Positions 9,043 through 17,681 of a stretch of 64,000 nt of DNA are shown here, in pieces. How positions within the stretch are numbered: position 1 is the stretch's first letter; the number at the start of each line of letters is the position of its first letter. Source of the stretch: [Actinomadura] parvosata subsp. kistnae (lineage in GTDB: Bacteria; Actinomycetota; Actinomycetes; Streptosporangiales; Streptosporangiaceae); NCBI RefSeq assembly GCF_900323885.1, contig NZ_OOHJ01000006.1, forward strand, positions 62,001 to 126,000, given 5' to 3'. The notes under the pieces were generated by a model. The model had not been told where the DNA came from, did not search any database, and saw only the letters and a list, made by a program, of their open reading frames with translations. The translations under genes were made by a program, and so were the position numbers.

Positions 9043-10316
9043 ACCAGATCATGAAAGGGGTCGTGAAAGCCGTCGTCCCGCACCTCGCCGGGACGGCCAT
9101 CCGCCACGCGCCCGCCGTCAAGGCCGGGCCATGGGTGTTCGTCACAGGTCAAGAGGCCATCGACCCGGCCACCGGCGCGACCGGCGGGAACGCCCCGAAG
9201 ATCGGCGAGTCACGCCGCCGCCGCGAGGGCGAGGCCGTCATCGCCGAACTACGGCGGCTGCTCGGCGAGATGGGCACGGACTGGTCGCGGAGCGTGCGCG
9301 TCGACCAGTTCTACACCAGCCCGGACGCGGTCAACCCCTACCACCGCGCCCGGCGGCACGCCGTCGGGGATCATCTCCCGGCCAGCACGTCCGTGGTCGT
9401 CGATCGCTGTCTCGCCGCGACGAGCTCCGTCTCGGCGGGCCTGATCGCCGCCCACCCGGACGCGCGACTCGACGTCGCCGCCGTCCACCCGCCCGGCACC
9501 GAAGCCGGCGGGCACGGGGTCCCCCCTGCGGTGACGTGCGGGGAGTTCGTCTTCGTCTCCGGCCATATGGCCAGCCAGTCCGGCGAGAGGCTCGACCCGC
9601 GCGCCGCCGTCCCGCCGGACATGCGCTGGGGCGCGAGCGCGATCCGGCGCCAGACCGAGCACCTCATCGCCCACCAGCTCACCCCGCTCCTGGAGGCGGC
9701 CGGGTCGTCGTGGGAGACGGTCGTCAAGGCGCAGGTCTTCCTCGGCGACGGCGACGACCTGCCGGAGTTCCTGGAAGTCTGGTCCGAGCACCTGAACGGC
9801 ATCCCGTGCGCGCTCACGGTCGTCCCGGCGGCCGCCTTCCGCATCGCCCAAGGACGCATCGAGATGAACCTCGTCGCGCTGCGGAACGAGGCGGCCGGAC
9901 ACAAGACGGTCGTCGAGGCCGGACTGCCGCACGGCGCCGCCCTCGGCCCCTGCGTCCGGGCGGGCGACCTGCTCCTGCCCTCGGGCCTGATGGCAGTGAC
10001 GGCGGACGGAGCCGTCGCCGGCGCGGGACTCTCACCGGCCCTGGACGGCCTCGCCCACGCCGGTCACCTCCAGGCCGCCACGATCTACGACCACGCCGAC
10101 GCGCTGTGCGCCGCCGCCGGCACATCCATGGCCGGCGCGCTCCGCGCCCAGTACTTCGTCACCGCGGTACACGACTTCCCCGGCGTCACGGCCGCCTGGG
10201 CGGCCAGGTACGGCGACGAGCCCCATCCCTTCTGGTGCCTGCAGGTGCCACGGCCGCTCCCGGCGCCCAGCGCGGCCCTGGTCGCCGACTTCTGGATCTA
10301 CGTGCCCGAGCGATGA
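9039..10316 (+). CDS. Triple RidA/YjgF-domain protein
   Basis: A 425-residue protein made of three successive RidA-like units (about 1-145, 150-285 and 290-425). Each has the pattern of an entry strand (GPWVFVTGQEA, CGEFVFVSGHMAS, AGDLLLPSGLMA), a helix and a valine-rich strand (VDQFYTS, VVKAQVFLG, LRAQYFVTAV). RidA proteins are normally about 130 residues and form trimers; here the trimer appears encoded as one chain. RidA-fold enzymes deaminate 2-aminoacrylate or hydrolyse enamines and related intermediates in aromatic catabolism. The ATG overlaps the FAH stop. This is the last gene of the operon. Confidence 0.8.
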   Translation: MNQIMKGVVKAVVPHLAGTAIRHAPAVKAGPWVFVTGQEAIDPATGATGGNAPKIGESRRRREGEAVIAELRRLLGEMGTDWSRSVRVDQFYTSPDAVNPYHRARRHAVGDHLPASTSVVVDRCLAATSSVSAGLIAAHPDARLDVAAVHPPGTEAGGHGVPPAVTCGEFVFVSGHMASQSGERLDPRAAVPPDMRWGASAIRRQTEHLIAHQLTPLLEAAGSSWETVVKAQVFLGDGDDLPEFLEVWSEHLNGIPCALTVVPAAAFRIAQGRIEMNLVALRNEAAGHKTVVEAGLPHGAALGPCVRAGDLLLPSGLMAVTADGAVAGAGLSPALDGLAHAGHLQAATIYDHADALCAAAGTSMAGALRAQYFVTAVHDFPGVTAAWAARYGDEPHPFWCLQVPRPLPAPSAALVADFWIYVPER

Positions 10317-10338
10317 AGCCCGCACGCCCTCATGCTCG

Positions 10339-11067
10339 TCAGTCCGTCGAGGTCAGGCCCTCGGCGATCTTGCGCAGCTCCCGGTCGACGGCTTCGGAGG
10401 TGCGCAGGTCCTTGGCGTAGACCGGGCTGAACGAGATCTCGGCCCGCCGCCGCTCGCCCATGTCGAGGAACAGCGTGGGAGTGCCCTTCATGCCGTCCTC
10501 GCCGACGTTCTGCACGACCATGTAACCGGTGCGGTCGCCGATGACCACCTCCTGCCCCTCTCCCTCCTGCCGGTGAATGCTGATGCGGTCGTCGACCTCC
10601 AGCACGGCCTCGTCCTCGAACACGTAGATCTGGACGCAGTAGAAGCCGTGCTTGTCGCCCTTGTAGTCGTAACCGGTCGAATAGCTGTCGCCGAAGTCCA
10701 CGGACCAGTTCTGCCACCGCAGCCCCTCGGGCAGATAGCCCACCTTGACATGCCCGAACGCCTTCCCGTCGCCCAGGTCCCCGAGATCCTTCTGCGTCGG
10801 CCTGCCCGTGGGGGGCAGGTCGTCGACGGCGGGCGGGGGCGGCGGTGTCTCGGTGACGATCGGCGCCGGCCCGGAGCCCGCGACCGCCGCCAGATAGAAG
10901 GGGGCGGCGCCGGCGACGGCCACGGTGGTGGCCAGCGCGGCCAGCACGCTGCGCCTCCTCCTCCGCCTGGCGGATCGCATGACCCGCAGCCCGAGGTCGG
11001 GCGGGACGTGCAGCCCCGCGGTCTCCTCCGCCATCAGGTGGCGGATGCGGTCCTCAAGCGCGGCCAT
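10339..11067 (-). CDS. Membrane-anchored partner of the SigE-family sigma factor (anti-sigma-like)
   Basis: A 242-residue protein. A short cytoplasmic N-terminus (EDRIRHLMAEETAGLHVPPD) is followed by an arginine-rich stop and one membrane segment at about residues 40-62. A proline-rich linker and an extracytoplasmic domain follow. Its ATG at 11067 overlaps the 3' end of the sigma gene by 14 bp, the usual sign of a coupled sigma/anti-sigma pair. No zinc-binding HxxxCxxC motif is present, so it is not a ZAS-type anti-sigma. A regulatory role is inferred from context. Confidence 0.65.
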   Translation of the reverse strand: MAALEDRIRHLMAEETAGLHVPPDLGLRVMRSARRRRRRSVLAALATTVAVAGAAPFYLAAVAGSGPAPIVTETPPPPPAVDDLPPTGRPTQKDLGDLGDGKAFGHVKVGYLPEGLRWQNWSVDFGDSYSTGYDYKGDKHGFYCVQIYVFEDEAVLEVDDRISIHRQEGEGQEVVIGDRTGYMVVQNVGEDGMKGTPTLFLDMGERRRAEISFSPVYAKDLRTSEAVDRELRKIAEGLTSTD

Positions 11068-11569
11068 GGCCGACCACTCCTTCCACGGACTCCTCGCCGA
11101 GCGCCGCACGCAGCTTGACCAGCGCCCTCGAGCACTGACTCTTGACCGTCCCGATCGCGCAGCCGAGCACCTGCGCCGTCTGCTGCTCGCTGAGGTCCTC
11201 CCAATACCGCAGGACGACCACCGCACGCTGCCGGGGCGGCAGCGCGCGCAGCGCGTCCATGAGCACCTCGCGCAGGTCCACGTCGTCCGAGCGCGCGGGG
11301 GTGTCCGGCAGCACACGCACCGGGATCATCCGCAGGATCGCCCGGCGGCGGGCCCGGCTGATGGCGGTGTTCACGATCACGCGGCGCACATAGGGCTCGG
11401 GGCTGTCGTGCCGTACCTTGTTCCAGTTCCTGTAGGTACGCTCCAGCGCCGTCTGCAGCAGGTCCTCCGCCTCCGCCCGGTCCCCGCAGGCGAGGTGGGC
11501 GAGCCGCAGCAGGGTCGTGGCCCTGGCCGCCACAAACGCGCCGAAGTCATCCTCCGCGCCGCCGCTCAC
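11054..11569 (-). CDS. SigE-family ECF RNA polymerase sigma factor
   Basis: A 171-residue ECF sigma factor. Region 2 includes AEDLLQTALERTYRNW, and region 4 includes LPPRQRAVVVLRYWEDLSEQ and GCAIGTVKSQCSRALVKLR. The GTG at 11569 is chosen over an upstream TTG at 11641 because GGGAGA precedes it and because the apparent promoter (11597-11624) lies between the two, so the longer form could not be transcribed from it. Both this gene and the divergent exported-protein gene have the same -35/-10 pattern, which suggests autoregulation. Confidence 0.85.
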   Translation of the reverse strand: MSGGAEDDFGAFVAARATTLLRLAHLACGDRAEAEDLLQTALERTYRNWNKVRHDSPEPYVRRVIVNTAISRARRRAILRMIPVRVLPDTPARSDDVDLREVLMDALRALPPRQRAVVVLRYWEDLSEQQTAQVLGCAIGTVKSQCSRALVKLRAALGEESVEGVVGHGRA

Positions 11570-11596
11570 GGCGCTGTCTCCCGTTTCACGCCCCCT

Positions 11597-11665
11597 TATA
11601 CGCCTCGGCAGTCCGCAAGGTTGCTCGTGTGTCACAGGCAACCTTCAGGGGCGCCCGAGCGTAGT
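11597..11665. promoter_or_regulatory. Divergent matched ECF promoters
   Basis: On the minus strand GCAACC (11624-11619), a 16-bp spacer and CGTATA (11602-11597) precede the sigma gene. On the plus strand GCAACC (11638-11643), a 16-bp spacer and CGTAGT (11660-11665) precede the exported-protein gene. The two -35 elements form the inverted repeat AAGGTTGC/GCAACCTT. The AACC/CGT signature is the general ECF type. Confidence 0.7.
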
Positions 11666-11699
11666 GAGAGGCGTCACATCGCAATCACGGAGGATGCAC

Positions 11700-12608
11700 A
11701 TGAAGCTGGCGACCGCACCGGGGCGGCGGCTGATCGTCGCCGGGACGTGCCTGGCGGTGGCTGCCGCCGCGCTGCCGGCGCTGCCGGGCCTGGCCGAGTC
11801 ACCGGTGACGCGGCTGGCGGCCGCGTCGACGCCGCAGGGCACGTACTGGCACACCAGGGTGTTGTCCCGCCGCGACAACTTCCGGCAGGTCGGCAGCCGC
11901 GCGAACCCGTACTGGGTGGTTCAGCAGCGGCTCATCGAGCAGTGGCACACCACGGACGGCAGGGGCTGGACCGGGTACCGCGAAGCGGGGGCATACCCGA
12001 AGAGCGCCAAGGACCGCCAGGCGTGGCAGCGCGACGGCTCGCCCGCCAAGTGGACCCGCGACGTGGTGGGCCAGACCGTGGTGCTGTCCACCCGGCCGAC
12101 CAGGGGCCACGTCACCCCAATACGCGGCCAGAACACCCAGTTCTTCCTCCTCGGGCAGTACCTGACGTACGAGGAGGTGCAGCGGCTGCCCGCCGACCCG
12201 GCCGCGCTGAAGGCCTGGCTGACGAAGGCCGCTCAGGTGCGAGCCGGCAGAGACACCGATTCCTTCATCGCCGGCCTGCTGCCCGACCTGCTCTACCGCC
12301 TCCCAGCGCCGAAACAGGTCCGCGCCGCGGCCTACCAGGTGCTGCTGACGCTGCCCGGCGTGCACGCCGAAGGCGCCGCACGCGACGACCTGGGCAGGAA
12401 CGGCACCGCCCTGTCGATCGACCAGCGGCAGGCCACCGGTCCGAAGGACGAGCAGGGAAAGATCACGAGGCGGCTGATCGTCGACACCGCCGGCATGGTC
12501 CTGCTCTCGGACGCGCAAAAGGCCGAACGGCCGGGCGTCGACAACACTGATCTCGTCCTGCACGCCGGCTGGACGAACGCCGCACCCGCTGTTCCTGCTC
12601 TGCCTTGA
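11700..12608 (+). CDS. Exported protein of the CU044_5270-like type
   Basis: A 302-residue secreted protein with a signal peptide (RRLIVAGTCLAVAAAALPAL, then a processing region near ESPVTRLAA). The ATG at 11700 is preferred over 11694 because GGAGG sits six bases upstream of it. The mature part (TYWHTRVLSRRDNFR, later DTAGMVLLSDAQKA) resembles actinobacterial proteins annotated CU044_5270, which often lie beside SigE-family sigma/membrane-protein pairs. It probably acts outside the membrane as a target or sensor of the sigma system. The function is unknown. Confidence 0.7.
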   Translation: MKLATAPGRRLIVAGTCLAVAAAALPALPGLAESPVTRLAAASTPQGTYWHTRVLSRRDNFRQVGSRANPYWVVQQRLIEQWHTTDGRGWTGYREAGAYPKSAKDRQAWQRDGSPAKWTRDVVGQTVVLSTRPTRGHVTPIRGQNTQFFLLGQYLTYEEVQRLPADPAALKAWLTKAAQVRAGRDTDSFIAGLLPDLLYRLPAPKQVRAAAYQVLLTLPGVHAEGAARDDLGRNGTALSIDQRQATGPKDEQGKITRRLIVDTAGMVLLSDAQKAERPGVDNTDLVLHAGWTNAAPAVPALP

Positions 12609-12760
12609 TGGGGCGGCTTCTGGCGCGGGCTGTGTACTGACGGTTGGCTGTCAGTTCACCAGTGCGACCGCCTTTACCTTGTAGATCTTGTTCGTCGTCG
12701 CCCACTGATCGGCCGGACCGTCCACGTCACGGAGAGACGGCCTCACCCAGGCCCGTACCC
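12609..12760. other. Intergenic stretch with a possible minus-strand coding remnant
   Basis: The minus strand from about 12780 to 12651 reads PADQWATTNKIYKVKAVALVN before a stop. This is protein-like but too short to identify, perhaps the last piece of a lost gene. A copy of the dispersed palindrome follows at 12761-12782. No other feature is visible before the gene at 12816. Confidence 0.25.
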
Positions 12761-12782
12761 GGCCAGTCATCGAACGGATTCG
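12761..12782 (-). repeat. Dispersed palindrome, copy 1
   Basis: Imperfect copy of the family: minus-strand CGAATCCGTTCGATGACTGG. Its GAATC half faces the gene start at 12816, 33 bp away. Confidence 0.6.
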
Positions 12783-12815
12783 CGCGAGCCCCCCGCGGCG
12801 TAGCGTACTCGTCTC

Positions 12816-13790
12816 GTGGAGACTCTGAGGCGATGGCGGGTGACGGCGGCCACCGTGGTGACAGCGGTGTTGGCGGGCGTGTCGGCAGGTCCCGCCCATG
12901 CCGACCCCCGCCGGTACACCTTCTCGTACACGATCGCGGGTGAGCGGGTCTTCCCCGAAGGGGTCGTCGCCGACCAGGCGCGCGGCGTGTTCTACGTCAG
13001 CAGCGCCTACGACGGCACCATCTACCGCGGCCGGGCCGGTTACCAGCGACTGGAGGTCTTCCTGCCTGGCGGCGCCGATGGGCGCACGCAAGCGCAGGGC
13101 CTGCGCCTGGACCCGCGTGGCCGGCTGTACGTGGCGGGCGGCGCCACCGGCCAGATGTGGGTCTACGACACCAGGACCCGATCCCTGGTCCGCCGCTTCG
13201 ACACCGGCCTCAGGGAGGACGTGCTGGTCAACGACGTGGCGTTGGACCCCGCGGGGAACGCGTACTTCACCGACTCCCGCACGCCGGTGCTGTGGCGCTT
13301 GCCGGCCGGCCAGATCCGGCCGTCCGCCACGCCAGCCTCCGCGGAACGCTTCCTCGACCTGACTCGGACGACGGTGCGCTACCAAGAGGGCTTCAACCTC
13401 AACGGCATCGCCCTCGCCCCCGGGCGGCGCTCACTGCTCACCGTCCAGTCGAACACGGGCAAGCTGTTCGCCATCGCCCTGCCCGGCGGCCGGGTGACGG
13501 AGGTGCCGGTCGAGCAGGGGCCGCTGACCGGAGGTGACGGCCTCACCTTCACGGGGAAGCGGCTGGTCGTCACGCGTTCCGCCCCGGACCGGCTCGACAC
13601 CCTCACCTTGGGCACCGTCAAGGCGCGCGTGGTGCATTCCTACACCGACACCACCTTCCGTTTCCCTACCACCGCCGCGGTCCTCTACAACCGGCTGCTG
13701 GTAGTGAACGCGCAGCTCGACCAGGACCCCGACAGGCAACCCGAGCTGCCGTTCAGCGTCAGCGCCGTTCCTCTGGAGAAGCTCGGGTAG
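12816..13790 (+). CDS. Secreted SMP-30/gluconolactonase-like beta-propeller protein
   Basis: A 324-residue protein starting at GTG 12816 with a signal peptide ending near GPAHADPRR. The mature part has repeated propeller blades: FPEGVVADQARGVFYVSS, QGLRLDPRGRLYVAGG, VNDVALDPAGNAYFTDS and LNGIALAPGRRSLLTV. These are typical of the SMP-30/strictosidine-synthase-like fold, whose cytosolic members are lactonases. Whether this exported member is enzymatic is uncertain; many are annotated as hypothetical or superoxide dismutase without evidence. Confidence 0.75.
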   Translation: METLRRWRVTAATVVTAVLAGVSAGPAHADPRRYTFSYTIAGERVFPEGVVADQARGVFYVSSAYDGTIYRGRAGYQRLEVFLPGGADGRTQAQGLRLDPRGRLYVAGGATGQMWVYDTRTRSLVRRFDTGLREDVLVNDVALDPAGNAYFTDSRTPVLWRLPAGQIRPSATPASAERFLDLTRTTVRYQEGFNLNGIALAPGRRSLLTVQSNTGKLFAIALPGGRVTEVPVEQGPLTGGDGLTFTGKRLVVTRSAPDRLDTLTLGTVKARVVHSYTDTTFRFPTTAAVLYNRLLVVNAQLDQDPDRQPELPFSVSAVPLEKLG

Positions 13791-13799
13791 CCGGTGCCC

Positions 13800-14330
13800 G
13801 GCAGGTCAGCTCCCGCGCCAGCCGGACGACCCCGCGGAACTTGCCGCCGGCCTCCTGCCGGGCTGCTCGCGAACACTCGATCATGACGTCGCCAGCCCGT
13901 GCCCTTGAGCAATCGGGCGAGGTCGTCGAACACCGTCCGCCGTCCACCCCGTCGTCCAGGTGGGCGATCAGCGTCTTCGCCTCACTGAAGGCCAGACCCC
14001 GGGAATCGAGCCAGACGGCCAGGCACGTCGTGACCAGCTCAGCCTGTCACGAGAGTGACACAAGACCAGCAGGTCGTCGGCGTATCTTGAGCCACCGGCC
14101 GACCGGCCACCGAGAGGGGAAGGTCCCCAGCGAGGCGAGGAGGTGATCGTGGCTGAGCCGATCGAATGCCGCCCCCAGGTCCGCATCGAGCACCCATAAC
14201 CGTTCAGCCAGCGTCCTGCTCCACCCGTCCTTGTTCACCGCGGTCGCCGTCACGGCGCTCCACTGGTCACGCCACACGAACTGAACGCAGGCCCACCGGC
14301 GCGCGCTCGCCGTCAGCACCACGCTCACCC
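13800..14330 (-). pseudogene. Group II intron reverse transcriptase/maturase remnant with internal deletion
   Basis: On the minus strand, RLWVLDADLGAAFDRLSHDH and LLASLGTFPSRWPVGRWLK give reverse transcriptase blocks 2-3. RYADDLLVLCHSRD gives the catalytic YADD block, and LAFSEAKTLIAHLDDG the block after it. The pieces are in different frames. The sequence jumps directly from the WLK segment to RYADD, so about 250-300 bases in between (including the usual GTPQGG motif) are deleted. No thumb, X or endonuclease domain and no intron ribozyme structure was recognised. This is a dead mobile-element fossil. Confidence 0.7.
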
Positions 14331-14567
14331 ACGCCTGACACTCGCTCTCCCTGAGAGCTCATCCCCTGCCGGGAGAGCGGCAGCCCGAGCCGGCGCTCGA
14401 CCTGCCCAGCAACGCCATCCTGGCGGCGGGCACCGTGGCCCTGCCGGCGATCGCGGCCCAGCGGCCGCGCGCACCCGGCCAGCCCCTTCGATGAGGGCAG
14501 GCACGGGCCCCATCGTCCGGCGCGGTCAGGTTCTCGATATCCGGCTCCCGGACGTTGTCCGGTGCGG

Positions 14568-16209
14568 TCACCGCACTTGCGCGACCCGTTCGTACAACGA
14601 CAGTTGCCTGGTGCGGAAGGACCAGTGGGCGGTCCGCCGGAACCGCCTGTCCTGGCGCATCTCCACCGCGTTGCCGTAGCTCGTCGCCCCCTCCACCACC
14701 CAGACACGGGCCATCCGCCCGGCCGCACGACGGAGCTGTGCGGGCGGCAACTCGCCGAAGAACCGGTCGGCGTGCAGGCTCCATGTGTCCAGCCCGGCGA
14801 CGGAGCCGGTATAGGGCAGCGTCGACATCCAGTTGCCGGCGGGAACGTAGAGCACGCCGTCACCGGGCCGGGCATGCGTCCGGAGCGCCTCGGCCAGGCC
14901 GCGCAGGTTGTCCGTCCTGCTGAGCGGCAGGCGAATGGCCGCCTGTGCCGGTCCTGTGAGCACGACGAGCACGGCCAGCACCGCCGCTGGGAGCACCTGA
15001 CGGGCAGCCGGCACCCGCGTGCCCGCCCAAGCGGCGACATGGGTGATCCCTGCCCGGCAGCCAGGGCGAGAGCGGCCACGCTGTGCAGCGTGTAGCGCGG
15101 GTAGAAGATGGGCTGAACGCTCAGCGAGATGGCGACCATCAACCCGCCGGGAATCAGCAGCCACGGCAGGACGACCATCGGCACAGTGAGCCGGGCCAGA
15201 GCGGGACGCCCCGCCGAGGCGGCCGATGGGGCAGAGCCGAGAGTGACGCCGAGCGGCTTCAACGGCTGTGCCGAAAGCCGGGTCGACAGCTGTGCCGGCC
15301 GTGGTGGCCCTGCCATGGCGCCGGCCCTGGTATCCGGCGTCGCACGACCGGCCGTCGTCGCGGATGTCCCGCACGGTACGGGCCGCGGGCGTCGCCGGCA
15401 CACGCCCGCGACCGCGAGCGCAAGAACGACGGCGATCACCACAGGGTTTCCGCCGAAGATCAACCAACCCAGGTGCCGGACGGTCGCCAGGTCCGGCCGG
15501 GGAATCCAGGAGACCAGCCCGAACTGAGCACGAGCCGCCAGAGCCAGCGGAGCCACGACCGTGCCCGCGATCGCGGCGGCGGCGATCCAGCGCCGCCACA
15601 CCGCCGGCGACGACCTCCGCCACAGCAGAACGGCTCCGTGGGCCGGCAGGATGAACAACGCATACAGGTGCAACCAGGCGGCGACCGTCATCAGCACCGT
15701 GTAGGCCGCCGCGGGTGCCGGCGATCCCGTCCGCTGCCGATCGCCACCACGAGCAGGTACGTGGTACTGATCAGCAGAGCGCTCACCATCGCGTACTGGC
15801 GAGCTTCCTGCGCATACCGGCTCACCACAGGCAGCAGGGCGTAGATCAGCCCGGCGAGCAGTCCCGCCGCTGGAGAGAGCAGCCGGCGGCCGAGGGCGGC
15901 GAGCACGGCCGCTCCCACGGTTGTGGCGAGCACGGAGGGCAACCGCATGGCGATCTCGTCCGTGCCCGCGATCGAGGCGACGAGGTGGAGCAGTACGTAG
16001 TACAGGCCGTGCACCAGGTCCATGTGCGCCAGGATGGCCGGCAGGTCAGCCAGCGGACGGCTGGCGATCGACACGGACACGCCTTCGTCGGCCCAGTAGG
16101 AGGGCCCGTCGATCCGCCACAACCCCAGGGCTCCGGCGAGGGCTGCCGGACCGGCCAGTACCAGCGCGGAGGCGGCACGCACCCGCCTGCTCAATGTCGT
16201 CCCCCTCAC
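14568..16209 (-). pseudogene. Membrane glycosyltransferase (mannosyltransferase-like) broken by two frameshifts
   Basis: Three consecutive frames together encode a polytopic protein of about 540 residues. The N-terminal part (from GTG 16209) has the first-loop acidic motif YWADEGVSVSIASRPL and helices such as LLAGLIYALLPVVSRYAQEA. A frameshift near 15725 leads to MTVAAWLHLYALFILPAHG with further helices. A second near 15065 leads to PAAVLAVLVVLTGPAQ and a soluble C-terminal domain ending at 14568. The layout fits GT39/GT83-type lipid-linked sugar transferases. Two separate frameshifts make this a genuine pseudogene or a badly sequenced gene. From 14331 to 14567 I see no feature. Confidence 0.65.
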
Positions 16210-16280
16210 GGCCGCGGCATCGTGCCGGCGGGTACCACCGTCACGAACGTCCACAGCGTGGCAGGCCGGGGCACGACGCC

Positions 16281-16302
16281 GTATCTGTCGGATGACCGGT
16301 CC
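16281..16302 (+). repeat. Dispersed palindrome, copy 2
   Basis: Contains ATCTGTCGGATGACCGGTCC. It lies 72 bp upstream of the start of the decayed minus-strand glycosyltransferase, with the ATC half facing that gene. Confidence 0.65.
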
Positions 16303-16439
16303 TGGGGGCACGGCCGCGGCCGCCGACCGGTAGCCTCCGCCGCACGGTGCGCTCACGGCGGCCTCACCGGCGGCTGCGTACCCGGCTGCGCCCGAGGGCA
16401 TGACGGCGTCCCCGATCACTGGCGTCCTGGCGGAACTCG

Positions 16440-16815
16440 CGCGGTGACCTCAACCTCATGGAGAGGGTCGCCCGCTGGGACGAGCAGAGCCAGCCGATGG
16501 TCAAGTCCGTCGTCGCCGCCGTCCTGGACTCCGGTTCCGAGGACGCCACGGACCTGCTGCTGGCATCGCCACCATGGAGCAGCTCACGATCGCCGGCCTG
16601 CGCGGGCCGGAGCACGGCACCACGCTGGCGTCGGTGCTCGGCCGCTGCGGCCTCGACCGGGGCGACGCCCACATGGCGGCGCCGGCCGACGCCTCCGTGT
16701 GCCCGATCGTCACTCTGGAGGCTCCCATTGGGCGCAGACGGCCGGCGCGTTCGACAAGCGGCGGCACAGCATCGAGATCTCCGACCCGCCCGGTCATGAG
16801 GCCGATCTGACGCCG
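16440..16815 (+). pseudogene. Unidentified decayed gene
   Basis: Plus-strand fragments in successive frames look protein-like: VARWDEQSQPMVKSVVAAVL, then TMEQLTIAGLRGPEHGTTLA, then AGAFDKRRHSIEISDPPG. At least two frameshifts separate them, and no start with a ribosome site is visible. I cannot name the family. Confidence 0.35.
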
Positions 16816-17560
16816 TTACGCCTGCCGCAGGGGTTCCCGGGCGAGGTCGAGCAGCGCCTTATTCGCCTCCGCCATCCTCCGGAACTCCCCAGGGTGTTGC
16901 CCGATGACGCCGAACTGGACACGGCGTCGGCCTCGGCCCAGATCGGAATGAGGTTCGTCTGCTACTTGCAGCGCATGTCCGCCCGCGCCACGGTCCGCTC
17001 CCGCTCCGACGGCTGCGCGGTCTTCCACCACGTGGCGTCACCGAACGCCTCGAACGGGCCGGGACAGCGGTAACCGGCCTCCTTCATACAGGCGCTCCGC
17101 TTCCGGATCACGGCGACAACCTCGGTTTCGCGCTGGGCCGCCTCGAACGCCTGCGAGGAGTACCGGTTGAGCGGCTCCAGCCAGTCCTGGGCGCCGCGCC
17201 CGTCACCTGGGCGCGGGCGCGACCCCGGCAGCCGCCGTCGTGACCTTGCGCGCCGTCGAGGGCCAGTTTCTCCTTGGGCGGGAGCTTCTCCCCAGAGGCC
17301 CACACGGCGTCGCGGCGCGCCTGCGCGGGCGTGGGCAACGGCAGACGGTAGCCGTAGCGGGTGGCGTCTCCGGCGTCCATGATCCCGTAGCGGCCCGTGT
17401 GGGGCGGCCTCGTCCCCGCGGCCACAGGCGCGGGCAGGCTCAGCCAGGTCAGCCCCTGCTCGCGCATGCACGCACCGATCAGGATGTCCTGCGCGGCCTC
17501 GGTGGTGCGGATGTCGAACTGCGAGAGCTCGTACTGAGTCCTACTGAATGCCGGGGTTCC
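16816..17560 (-). pseudogene. Decayed exported/lipoprotein-type hypothetical gene
   Basis: Minus-strand pieces in shifted frames read RTQYELSQFDIRTTEAAQDI, ACMREQGLTWLSLPAP, LNRYSSQAFEAAQRE, SACMKEAGYRCPGPFEAFGD and EFRRMAEANKALLDLARE. This is the pattern of a common actinobacterial exported hypothetical family with repeated CM(K/R)E(A/Q)G motifs. Several frameshifts are needed to join them, and no signal peptide remains. Confidence 0.5.
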
Positions 17561-17599
17561 CGGACGGACTCCAACATCAGGAGCCGGCGCCGACCGGCC

Positions 17600-17621
17600 G
17601 CATCTGTCACGTGACCGGTCA
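17600..17621 (+). repeat. Dispersed palindrome, copy 3
   Basis: Contains ATCTGTCACGTGACCGGTCA, with the full GTCACGTGAC core. It lies 61 bp beyond the stop of the penicillin-binding protein gene and just upstream of the decayed minus-strand gene. Confidence 0.75.
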
Positions 17622-17681
17622 TGATCACCGGGGATTTCCCGCTCATGCTCCCGAAGCCCTGCCCGTCACCGGAGTCGTCCG

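Noticed and set aside
11570..11641. Longer start for the ECF sigma factor (TTG 11641)
   Set aside because: It would begin upstream of the matched ECF promoter and has no ribosome site.
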